Below, piece after piece: positions 1-5,048 of a stretch of 5,048 bases of DNA. Origin of the DNA: a bacterium (GTDB lineage: Bacteria; Dependentiae; Babeliae; Babeliales; RVW-14); assembly GCA_010027825.1 (NCBI GenBank), contig RGUK01000133.1, forward strand, positions 1-5,048. Reading direction: 5' to 3'. A program made the position numbers and the translations under genes. Every line of letters begins with the position of its first letter. The stretch's first letter is position 1. Under the pieces are notes generated by a model, which made no database searches, had not been told where the DNA came from, and saw only the letters and a list, made by a program, of their open reading frames with translations.

Positions 1-304
1 GGTGCAGCCACCGCCCGAGCAACGTCATCCCACCCTTTCCTTCCACTCGTTCAACTACGGGGAAACGATCTCAACTTCTATTGCTGCCGCCTCCATTGTG
101 GCAAAAGTATCCCGTGATCGGCTTATGGCAGAGCTCGATCAGGTGTATCCCGGCTACCATTTTGCCCGGCACAAGGGCTATGCAACGCCAGAGCACATAA
201 AGGCGCTCCAGCAGCTCGGAAGCAGTCCTATTCATCGCCTAACCTTCATTAAAAATTTTGTGGCAACCCATGAGCAATCACAACAAACATCCCTTTTTTG
301 CTGA
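1..304 (+). CDS. rnhB: Ribonuclease HII, C-terminal part (5' end outside the window)
   Basis: RNase HII cleaves the RNA strand of RNA-DNA hybrids and starts removal of single ribonucleotides misincorporated into DNA; it is cytoplasmic. About 100 residues are visible. The stretch [19 protein letters not shown] (residues 24-42 of the fragment) is the family signature, and the Asp of the KVSRD motif (codon 116-118) corresponds to the last conserved catalytic acidic residue. It is followed by [17 protein letters not shown] and then the SPIHRLTF motif, which closes RNase HII proteins. The reading frame is open to the left edge, and the GTG at position 2 is an internal valine, not a start. The N-terminal half, with the other catalytic acidic residues, lies outside. 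After the family's usual end there is a tail of about 20 residues running into the next gene. The stop (302-304) lies inside the following gene, a 35-base overlap that suggests translational coupling. Confidence 0.96.
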   Translation, partial: VQPPPEQRHPTLSFHSFNYGETISTSIAAASIVAKVSRDRLMAELDQVYPGYHFARHKGYATPEHIKALQQLGSSPIHRLTFIKNFVATHEQSQQTSLFC

Positions 305-881
305 AGTCATAGAAAGCTCCTTAGACCATTACACCGGCCAAAGCTGGGACTGGCGCGAGCTACCCCCCTTTGGATCGCTGGTCAGCGTCCAAGATAAAAA
401 TCTGCACATTATTGGCGTAGTGACCCAGGCACAGACCGGTTCCATGGACCCTGCCCGTACCCCTTTTGCCTACCAAAAGACTGAAGAAGAGCTCCTGCGC
501 GAACAGCCACAAATTTTCGCCTTTTTGCGTACCACCTTCACCGTCCAGGTATGCGGCCACATCTCCCTTGCAGAGCCTGAACGGCTCGTGTTTGCCATCC
601 CCCCGACGCCGCCTCGGATTCACGCCTTCATCAGTCAAAGCGATGGCCAACTAGCAAAGCGTTTTTTTTCCAATGCGCATTTCCTTGACGTTCTATACGG
701 CTTTTCCAATGTCATACCAAACGTTGACGAGCTCCTGCTGGCAATTCTGAAAAACAGTAAGGACCAGGGCCTGCTTACCAGCGCTCTACTGGAAGATGTA
801 TGCCATGGCTTTTCCCTGCTGACCGGCAATGATTATCGCCGCCTCAAAATCTTCTTAGGCCGCGTCCAGCAGTTGCAATAA
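270..881 (+). CDS. Conserved hypothetical protein, HAS-barrel-like N-terminal domain
   Basis: A complete 203-residue protein with no signal peptide or membrane segment, so probably cytoplasmic. I place it tentatively in a family of uncharacterised bacterial proteins with an N-terminal HAS-barrel-like fold (the small beta-barrel of HerA and ATP synthase subunits). Supporting marks are PPFGSLVSV (32-40), the strand [17 protein letters not shown] (47-63), a charged stretch [20 protein letters not shown] (71-90) and [11 protein letters not shown] (110-120). The C-terminal part (about 125-203) looks helical. The ATG at 270 was chosen over the in-frame TTG at 258 because ATG is the stronger start; no clear Shine-Dalgarno precedes either. 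It starts inside rnhB, so translation is probably coupled to it. No catalytic motif is visible. HAS-barrel proteins can partner DNA-processing ATPases of the HerA type, but none is seen here. The family assignment is from recalled pattern only. Confidence 0.85.
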   Translation: MSNHNKHPFFAEVIESSLDHYTGQSWDWRELPPFGSLVSVQDKNLHIIGVVTQAQTGSMDPARTPFAYQKTEEELLREQPQIFAFLRTTFTVQVCGHISLAEPERLVFAIPPTPPRIHAFISQSDGQLAKRFFSNAHFLDVLYGFSNVIPNVDELLLAILKNSKDQGLLTSALLEDVCHGFSLLTGNDYRRLKIFLGRVQQLQ

Positions 882-894
882 TTACAGACTGAAC

Positions 895-918
895 AAAATA
901 AAAAGTTCTTTATTTTTT
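895..918 (+). terminator. Candidate terminator after the rnhB pair (AT-only stem)
   Basis: The arms AAAATAAA (895-902) and TTTATTTT (909-916) form a perfect 8-bp stem around a 6-nt loop, starting 13 bases after the stop at 881 and ending in a T run (913-918). Position and T run fit a rho-independent terminator on the plus strand. The stem has no G-C pair, so it would be weak. Because it is A/T on both sides it could act in either direction. Confidence 0.35.
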
Positions 919-928
919 GATTGATAAA

Positions 929-957
929 GCAACAGGAAGCGCTATTATTGCTTCTGC
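929..957 (-). terminator. Candidate hairpin at the end of the minus-strand operon
   Basis: Read on the minus strand, GCAGAAGC (957-950) can pair with GCTTCCTGTTGC (940-929), with small bulges and a 9-nt loop, followed by TTTATC. The core is GAAGC/GCTTC (936-940 with 950-954). It lies downstream of all minus-strand coding sequence, where a terminator would be expected, but the stem is imperfect and the T tract short. An alternative, mutually exclusive hairpin (943-950 with 959-966) uses some of the same bases. Confidence 0.25.
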
Positions 958-1011
958 ACGATAATAATCACCTTGTTAGACTCGATAGACACCATGCACC
1001 TTCTGCACGAT
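951..1011. repeat. 12-bp direct repeat, two copies
   Basis: CTTCTGCACGAT occurs exactly at 951-962 and 1000-1011, 49 bases apart start to start. No inverted repeats or transposase fragment lie between the copies. It may be a small duplication or a scar of rearrangement next to the possible gene remnant at 1021-1221, or a pair of binding sites; nothing distinguishes these. Confidence 0.5.
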
Positions 1012-1020
1012 TCTTCTCCC

Positions 1021-1221
1021 CTAACGCGCCTGTGCAATTACAGCAGCGAGTATCAGCCCGCGTACGAACCTAGTTACCACATCACTATTGTGTTTGTGGA
1101 AGAGGACGTAGTCGTCGAGCCAGGCGGATTCCTCTTTGCAAAAGCGGCGAAAGTCCGCGCTGCGCGCGTCCTTCTTCCGCCAGCTCGTGGCCATGAAATT
1201 GCTTCTCACGGATGGAGTCAT
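1021..1221 (-). pseudogene. Small ORF with an amylomaltase-like motif; possible malQ remnant
   Basis: A 66-codon ORF whose ATG (1221-1219) overlaps the TGA of the MCE gene as ATGA, so it could be translated by coupling. Residues 24-41 (about 1099-1152) read FRRFCKEESAWLDDYVLF. This matches a conserved stretch of 4-alpha-glucanotransferase (MalQ), of the form F..FC.E.a.WLdDYaLF, which normally sits mid-protein in an enzyme of about 500 residues. The expected continuation, a helix then a tryptophan/proline-rich segment, is absent in all three frames; the ORF instead ends in a hydrophobic segment (GLILAAVIAQA) and stops. It has no catalytic residues. The simplest reading is a decayed internal fragment of malQ. 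It could instead be a small expressed protein of unknown role, or chance resemblance. The segment looks more GC-rich than its neighbours, in keeping with a different origin. Confidence 0.35.
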
Positions 1222-2693
1222 CGGGATGGGGCAGATTTATCATCATCGTTGAAGCGCAGACCGCCGCCCCAGAATGGGTTAGCGCCACGCTTGCTGCAGA
1301 TGTCATCAAACCCGAAGCTTGTATACAAATTCTTCATAAAGAACGCCTTATTAATCCACTTCAAGTGCATGCGGCGATCATCATCAAAGCGCTTGTAGCC
1401 ACGGAAATCAAATGCCTCAAGCGATGTGATCCAGTGGACCATATCTGTTTCTAGCGGCACATACCAATCAACAGCGGCGCCAAACGCACTTTCAAAGAGA
1501 CCAACGCGGAATGCCAGACGATTAAAGCGTTTGCCAAACTGCAAGCCAAAGAGAATGTCATTTTTGCGCTGCAGGACCTGCTCTTTTTCAGCACAATATT
1601 TGATCTTATCTTTAAGCGGTAAGCTTGCAAGCTCGCTTGGCTTGAACTGATTGCCTTTGTCATCAAAGTAAGTACGCCGCTTGCGCTCACGCACAACACT
1701 GCCTTGTTCGTCGGCCACAAGCTGGATCTGGTAGAAGTAATCTGAGCTTGGACGTAAGCGAAGCTCGAAATAGCCCTTGGTATTGTGGTCACGCAGCATG
1801 GTCTCACTATGCATATCAATGCCCAACATCAGCGCCTGGGTCTTGTTGACGTAATCCTTAAAGCCACGCACCGTCTTTTTGATATCGGTGTAGGTTTCTT
1901 CTTCATTGATGAGCTTGCCAACCAGTCCCTTACCATTGTTTATTTTCTCTACCACTTCGCTTGCTTCACGGAAGGTCTCACGCCCCTGAATGGCAGCATC
2001 AGAAATGTTTTCAAAGGCGTCTGATGCTTTGCCAACGGTGTTCTTGGCACGGATATCTTCCATCGTGTCGCGCATGTCTTTCAGAATCGTGTTCAGATTG
2101 CCTTCATTATTCACCATAGTCCGCTGCAAGACCTCGGAGAAATCTGCTATGCGTGAGGAAGCCTTGGAAACAGCCTCCAGCGTGGTGCGCATCTGCTCTT
2201 CCCCTTTGCGACTTGCAAAAACACTCTTGAACGAAGATGTAATATCCTGAATGGTGCTTGCGATATCGCGGAATTGGTCAAGCAGCTCCCCCACCGTTGC
2301 CGGGCTCTTGCCAGGCATAGCCAGCGTACTGCCAGGCATAAGCATTCCCGTAGAAGGGTCACCGGGATCGATTTCAAGCGTTTTGACGCCAATCAAACCA
2401 TCTTGGTGAATCATAGCGTGAGCGTTTTTAGCAAGGCGAATGTGCTTGTCGATCAGCATGACCACATCAGCTTTGCCGTCTTCTAAGAGACGAATGTTTT
2501 CAACCCAGCCGACGTCCACCCCGGCAATCTTCACCGGTGCCTTAATTGCAAGGCCGCTGGTGTCATCAAAATACGCTTTGTAAGGATTGTAACGATCTTT
2601 GTCTAAGCGCAAAGCACGAATATTGATGCTCAAGTAGAGGAACACGCCAATAGCGGCCAAGACAAATAAACCAACTTTAGTTTCAAGCTTCAC
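1218..2693 (-). CDS. MCE/MlaD-family lipid-transport protein with a C-terminal beta-rich domain
   Basis: A 491-residue protein expected to be anchored in the inner membrane and to bind or channel lipids in the periplasm with an MlaE/MlaF-type ABC transporter. A single N-terminal membrane helix (about 8-24) is followed by one MCE domain (about 38-113) with YFDDTSGLAIKAPVKIAGVDVG (41-62) and DGLIGVKTLEIDPG (98-111). A long helical region (about 130-290) contains NGKGLVGKLINEEETY (253-268), a motif common in MCE proteins. The C-terminal part (about 306-483) is rich in beta strands (YFELRLRPSSDYFYQIQLV; FGLQFGKRFNRLAFRVGLFES; final NPFWGGGLRFNDDD), as in the long MCE variants whose tail resembles an outer-membrane strand domain. 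E. coli MlaD has about 180 residues and lacks it. The start is GTG: GAGGTG lies 5 nt upstream and an in-frame TGA 21 nt upstream excludes a longer form. It follows gspK in the same operon; no mlaE or mlaF is in the window. Confidence 0.93.
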   Translation of the reverse strand: MKLETKVGLFVLAAIGVFLYLSINIRALRLDKDRYNPYKAYFDDTSGLAIKAPVKIAGVDVGWVENIRLLEDGKADVVMLIDKHIRLAKNAHAMIHQDGLIGVKTLEIDPGDPSTGMLMPGSTLAMPGKSPATVGELLDQFRDIASTIQDITSSFKSVFASRKGEEQMRTTLEAVSKASSRIADFSEVLQRTMVNNEGNLNTILKDMRDTMEDIRAKNTVGKASDAFENISDAAIQGRETFREASEVVEKINNGKGLVGKLINEEETYTDIKKTVRGFKDYVNKTQALMLGIDMHSETMLRDHNTKGYFELRLRPSSDYFYQIQLVADEQGSVVRERKRRTYFDDKGNQFKPSELASLPLKDKIKYCAEKEQVLQRKNDILFGLQFGKRFNRLAFRVGLFESAFGAAVDWYVPLETDMVHWITSLEAFDFRGYKRFDDDRRMHLKWINKAFFMKNLYTSFGFDDICSKRGANPFWGGGLRFNDDDKSAPSR

Positions 2694-2698
2694 AATTT

Positions 2699-2704
2699 CA
2701 CCTC
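2699..2704 (-). promoter_or_regulatory. Ribosome binding site of the MCE gene (fixes a GTG start)
   Basis: On the minus strand GAGGTG (2704-2699) stands 5 nt before the GTG at 2693-2691. It lies in the 21-nt spacer after gspK, which ends in two consecutive in-frame TGA codons (2717-2712). The site therefore supports GTG as the true start and independent re-initiation. Confidence 0.75.
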
Positions 2705-2714
2705 GAGTAGCTCA

Positions 2715-3845
2715 TCACAGCCAATACACCCTGATTGGCCTGAGCACTTTTTTAGGTTGATCGTCGGGGTCTGATTTGGCCTTGTCAGCCATCTTTTCAG
2801 GTGATGTTTTTGCCGCTTTCTTGCCTACATTCTGCTCTTTGAGAATTACAAGCAGCTGACACTCCACCTCATCAACTTTTCCACAAGATAACACAGAATA
2901 AACAGTGCTCCCAAATTCTTTTGCAAAATTGTTCTTCAAAGCAGTAATGGCTTTAGGCTTTGGACCATACACCGGCTCAAGCACCTGCCAATTTGCATCC
3001 CAATCTTGCCCCGCCTCAGGCTTTAAGAGGTGGAGGGTTTTCTTAAAAGCCTCCTGCTGCTTTTCTGCATCATCAGCATGCGGACGACGCAGCCCCAAAA
3101 TACACCGCAAGCCATCAGAAAGCCACAGCGGACTGACAAGCTCCTGGTCCGTCCACACCGTGAACAAATCTAGCAATGCGACACTTTGATTGGCCACCGC
3201 AGGCTTGCCCTTTTCAGGCGCTGGGGGGGGTACGTAAAAAATTTCTAAGGTCTGCAGTCCGGGTACGGTCAGTAACTCTGAAACATCGTACAGGGGTTTT
3301 TTGCGCTTCTTGAAAAACTCAACCAAGCGCTCTAGCAGCTCACCACGTTTCAATAACGGGGGCACTTCAAGCCCCGCAACCAGGTCACTGTAAGGCTTTT
3401 TAAACTCCATCTTCTGAAAATCAAAGATGCGGTTAATATTGAGCTTGCCGTGCTCAGAAACCACGCAAAATTTAATTTCCCCGTCTAACAGGTCATGCTT
3501 TTTGCGCAAGGTAAACGTTTGCCAACGCCCCAAATGCGGCAACACACGTTTAAGCATGGCTTTTTGTTGAGCAGCAGGATCTTGCTTCTTTTCATCCCCT
3601 GATGCATTGGCCGCCCCTTTGCTGTCCTCGTCCAATTCGTCTGCCTCACTCCCAACCGTTAGCTGTACGATCGCGCATTGAACGCCAGCCCACGCAAGTT
3701 GCTCTGCTTGTTGTCGCGCCAGCGCAATGCTCGTGCTTTGATTATTCAAAAAAACGCCGCGAATCATGCCCTGCATAAGAAAAACAACGGCGGATAAAAT
3801 AAGCAGAGCGTACAGCACTATTGAACCAGGCGTTGCCTTGATCAT
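2715..3845 (-). CDS. gspK: GspK-like minor pseudopilin (type II secretion)
   Basis: GspK caps the T2SS pseudopilus in a complex with GspI and GspJ. This 376-residue protein has a short basic leader ending in Gly7, then a hydrophobic helix (about 8-29, SIVLYALLILSAVVFLMQGMI), as in prepilins cut by the GspO/PilD peptidase. Mature position +5 is Tyr rather than Glu, as expected since GspK normally lacks Glu+5. The family motif appears as SEHGKLNINR (130-139), and YDVSELLTVPGLQ (186-198) matches the helix-hairpin-helix-like region. Length is close to the usual 300-350 residues; extra low-complexity charged segments lie at about 66-95 and at the C-terminus (about 341-367). The ATG overlaps the gspJ stop as ATGA and has a near-perfect Shine-Dalgarno. 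Assignment to T2SS rather than a related pilus system rests on the DE.GKLNIN motif and the J-K order. Confidence 0.85.
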   Translation of the reverse strand: MIKATPGSIVLYALLILSAVVFLMQGMIRGVFLNNQSTSIALARQQAEQLAWAGVQCAIVQLTVGSEADELDEDSKGAANASGDEKKQDPAAQQKAMLKRVLPHLGRWQTFTLRKKHDLLDGEIKFCVVSEHGKLNINRIFDFQKMEFKKPYSDLVAGLEVPPLLKRGELLERLVEFFKKRKKPLYDVSELLTVPGLQTLEIFYVPPPAPEKGKPAVANQSVALLDLFTVWTDQELVSPLWLSDGLRCILGLRRPHADDAEKQQEAFKKTLHLLKPEAGQDWDANWQVLEPVYGPKPKAITALKNNFAKEFGSTVYSVLSCGKVDEVECQLLVILKEQNVGKKAAKTSPEKMADKAKSDPDDQPKKVLRPIRVYWL

Positions 3846-4843
3846 AACGCGCCTCCTAGCCCAACAGGAGCCTCACTTGCAGCACCCGCTAATCGGGAAA
3901 GCGCATCCTGCTGCTGGATAAGTTGTGCCTGCTGTGCTTGTTGCAGCGCTACAGGTGTGGCATCTTTTCCTACAATTGCTTGCTCGCTTGCCTCCATCAA
4001 ACTCGTACGCTTGGATGGATAGGAAGCAACGACGATGGTATCGGTGTATGATAACGTTTCGGTCGCTCCAATCAAAAATGACAGCCAATAGGTAACATGG
4101 TGCGGCACAAAACCTTGCATTTTCTCTTTATCTCCCCAACCGGCGGCCATCACCCGCTCATCGGGCGAAATCTCTTGTTCCTCTTTGCCAGCCCCAGGCT
4201 TCTTTTCTGGCAAATCTGCTTTGAAGAGCGAACATTCCACAAAAAAGCCTGCCAATCCCTGCGCCACCAGATACGAACTGTCTGGGTTCTTACCAGCGTA
4301 ATCCATCAGATCAGAGGATTCCTTACGACGCAGGTTGTACACATCCCGCTCATTAGTGGAAGCTTTTTTATCACGCTCAAGCTCATACACCACGCGAACA
4401 ATACGCGGGCGCTTTTCGCCATAGACATGCAGCGGGTTGGTAGTTACAAAGCTAAGCCTGGTGACCGGATAACGCCGCTTGCCGTCAATTTTCTTCCCTT
4501 GATCCTGTTCATTAGTTGTTAGAAGAAAGAAATTTTTGTAACGCTCGCGCTCTAATTCTTCTTTTTTTTCCTTGCTCAACGCTGCCTGTTCTTTTTTCTT
4601 AGCCTCATCCCCCGGTTCCTGGTAAAGCGTTTCAGGAACAAAGGCAGCGCTCAGATCCATGCGCAACTGAGCAGCAAGTAGCCAAACCACCCGCTGAGTG
4701 CTGGTCATACGACGGGTAAAGTCGGTCTGGCGCATAATGGTCTGGTATAAACGCATGAGCCCCATCAAAATAAAACCAGAAAGGGCTATGGCAAGAAGCA
4801 TTTCCAGCAAAGTGAAACCGTGCCGCGGATTGTTTTTCATCAT
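3842..4843 (-). CDS. gspJ: GspJ-like prepilin-type N-methylation protein (type II secretion pseudopilin)
   Basis: A 333-residue minor pseudopilin expected at the tip of the T2SS pseudopilus with GspI and GspK. The N-terminus is a textbook type IV prepilin leader: basic MMKNNPRHG, cleavage expected between Gly9 and Phe10, then FTLLE with the conserved Glu at mature position +5, and a hydrophobic helix to about residue 30. The J identity rests on its position directly before gspK and general layout (YQTIMRQTDFTRRMTSTQRVVWLLAAQLRMDL at 33-64, like the GspJ helix region). It is longer than the usual 200 or so residues. A Lys/Glu-rich insertion sits at about 76-103 and a Gln/Ala-rich tail at about 284-333. 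Two consecutive ATGs (4843 and 4840) are possible starts; the first overlaps the upstream stop. The purine-rich tract before it serves as a weak ribosome site. Another PulG-type pseudopilin is the alternative. Confidence 0.85.
   Translation of the reverse strand: MMKNNPRHGFTLLEMLLAIALSGFILMGLMRLYQTIMRQTDFTRRMTSTQRVVWLLAAQLRMDLSAAFVPETLYQEPGDEAKKKEQAALSKEKKEELERERYKNFFLLTTNEQDQGKKIDGKRRYPVTRLSFVTTNPLHVYGEKRPRIVRVVYELERDKKASTNERDVYNLRRKESSDLMDYAGKNPDSSYLVAQGLAGFFVECSLFKADLPEKKPGAGKEEQEISPDERVMAAGWGDKEKMQGFVPHHVTYWLSFLIGATETLSYTDTIVVASYPSKRTSLMEASEQAIVGKDATPVALQQAQQAQLIQQQDALSRLAGAASEAPVGLGGAL
3852..3858 (-). promoter_or_regulatory. Ribosome binding site of gspK inside the end of gspJ
   Basis: TAGGAGG (3858-3852, minus strand) stands 6 nt before the gspK ATG (3845-3843). 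It is embedded in the last codons of gspJ (the GLGGAL terminus) and supports both the start choice and coupled translation through ATGA. Confidence 0.85.
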
Positions 4844-5048
4844 TTTTTCTTCTTCTTCCCTTCTGGCACAGCAAGAAAGGTATACAGGATGAGCGGCTTT
4901 TTGTACCCAGGTCGTATCTGCCAGTTCGCTGTTGTGCTAATCAAACACAAACTATGAGCAAAGGGTTTAAGGGCTGATTTAGATGATATTTCATGTGGCT
5001 CAGTTTTGATGCGAAATGCCGGATCATCCTGGTCATGCTTTTTGCTCC
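4840..5048 (-). CDS. C-terminal end of an unidentified protein, in the position of GspI
   Basis: An open frame enters from the right edge and ends at TGA (4842-4840); 68 residues are visible and the start is outside. It begins SKKHDQDDPAFRIKTEPHE, contains a strand-rich piece (HSLCLISTTANWQIRPG, then PLILYTFLAVPEG) and ends in five lysines. The stop overlaps the first of two gspJ ATGs (ATGATG), so it belongs to the same operon. In type II secretion clusters the gene before gspJ is usually gspI, and the alternating hydrophobic strands would suit a pseudopilin C-terminus, but the diagnostic N-terminal prepilin leader is not in the window. I do not recognise the family from this fragment. The other two frames contain stops across this stretch, which supports this one. 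Confidence 0.65.
   Translation of the reverse strand, partial: SKKHDQDDPAFRIKTEPHEISSKSALKPFAHSLCLISTTANWQIRPGYKKPLILYTFLAVPEGKKKKK

Larger units (their letters stand above)
882..1217. other. Convergent gap between the rnhB pair and the minus-strand operon
   Basis: These 336 bases separate the plus-strand pair from the operon arriving on the opposite strand. The part at 882-1020 is AT-rich, has stops in most frames and holds two candidate hairpins and a 12-bp direct repeat. The part at 1021-1217 is more GC-rich, with a CG-alternating patch near 1157-1185, and carries a small minus-strand ORF with a MalQ-like motif. No tRNA, rRNA or convincing promoter was seen. Confidence 0.6.

Noticed and set aside
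258..269. Upstream TTG start for the HAS-barrel-like protein
   Set aside because: It would add only four residues and has no better ribosome site than the ATG at 270.
360..650. 96-codon minus-strand open frame inside the HAS-barrel-like gene
   Set aside because: Antisense to a frame with good protein character; composition is basic and low-complexity, with no motif.
943..966. AT-rich hairpin TATTATTG/CGATAATA as operator or terminator
   Set aside because: It needs a G-T pair, has no T run after it, and competes with the hairpin at 929-957; it was left out as a separate feature.
973..1398. 141-codon plus-strand open frame
   Set aside because: It runs antisense through the end of the MCE gene, whose protein features are clear, and its product shows no recognisable pattern. 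It is a shadow.
1451..1819. 122-codon minus-strand open frame
   Set aside because: Out-of-frame reading of the MCE gene's C-terminal region; no independent motif.
4097..4522. 141-codon plus-strand open frame
   Set aside because: Antisense to gspJ, rich in His/Phe/Leu from complementing Lys/Glu codons; no start context or motif.

Overview
The window looks like chromosomal DNA from a diderm (two-membrane) bacterium. It carries a pseudopilin cluster resembling type II secretion (T2SS) genes and an MCE/MlaD-type lipid-transport protein, both typical of cells with an outer membrane. Base composition is roughly balanced. Genes are tightly packed with overlapping start/stop codons. The taxon cannot be fixed from this sequence. 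Divergent, lysine- and glutamine-rich pseudopilins with an MCE gene where gspL would be expected suggest a non-proteobacterial lineage; a candidate phylum such as Dependentiae (TM6) is my guess only.

Layout. The left end (1-881, plus strand) holds the C-terminal part of rnhB (ribonuclease HII). It overlaps by 35 bases a complete 203-residue protein that I assign tentatively to a HAS-barrel-like family. Next comes a convergent gap (882-1217) with two candidate hairpins, a 12-bp direct repeat, and a small minus-strand ORF whose motif resembles amylomaltase (MalQ) and which may be a decayed fragment.

The rest (1218-5048, minus strand) is one apparent operon, read right to left. It contains the C-terminus of an unidentified protein in the position of gspI, then a GspJ-like prepilin, a GspK-like minor pseudopilin, and an MCE/MlaD protein with a C-terminal beta-rich domain. 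The junctions are ATGATG (overlap), ATGA (overlap), 21 nt with a good Shine-Dalgarno, and ATGA (overlap) into the small ORF. This implies co-transcription and translational coupling.

Working together. GspI/J/K-type pseudopilins form the tip of a periplasmic pseudopilus that pushes substrates through an outer-membrane secretin. The MCE protein is expected to be anchored in the inner membrane and to bind or channel lipids across the periplasm. Their shared operon suggests co-regulated envelope functions, but the sequence gives no direct evidence of physical interaction. The two plus-strand genes are unrelated: RNase HII is a nucleic-acid housekeeping enzyme, and the role of its partner is unknown.
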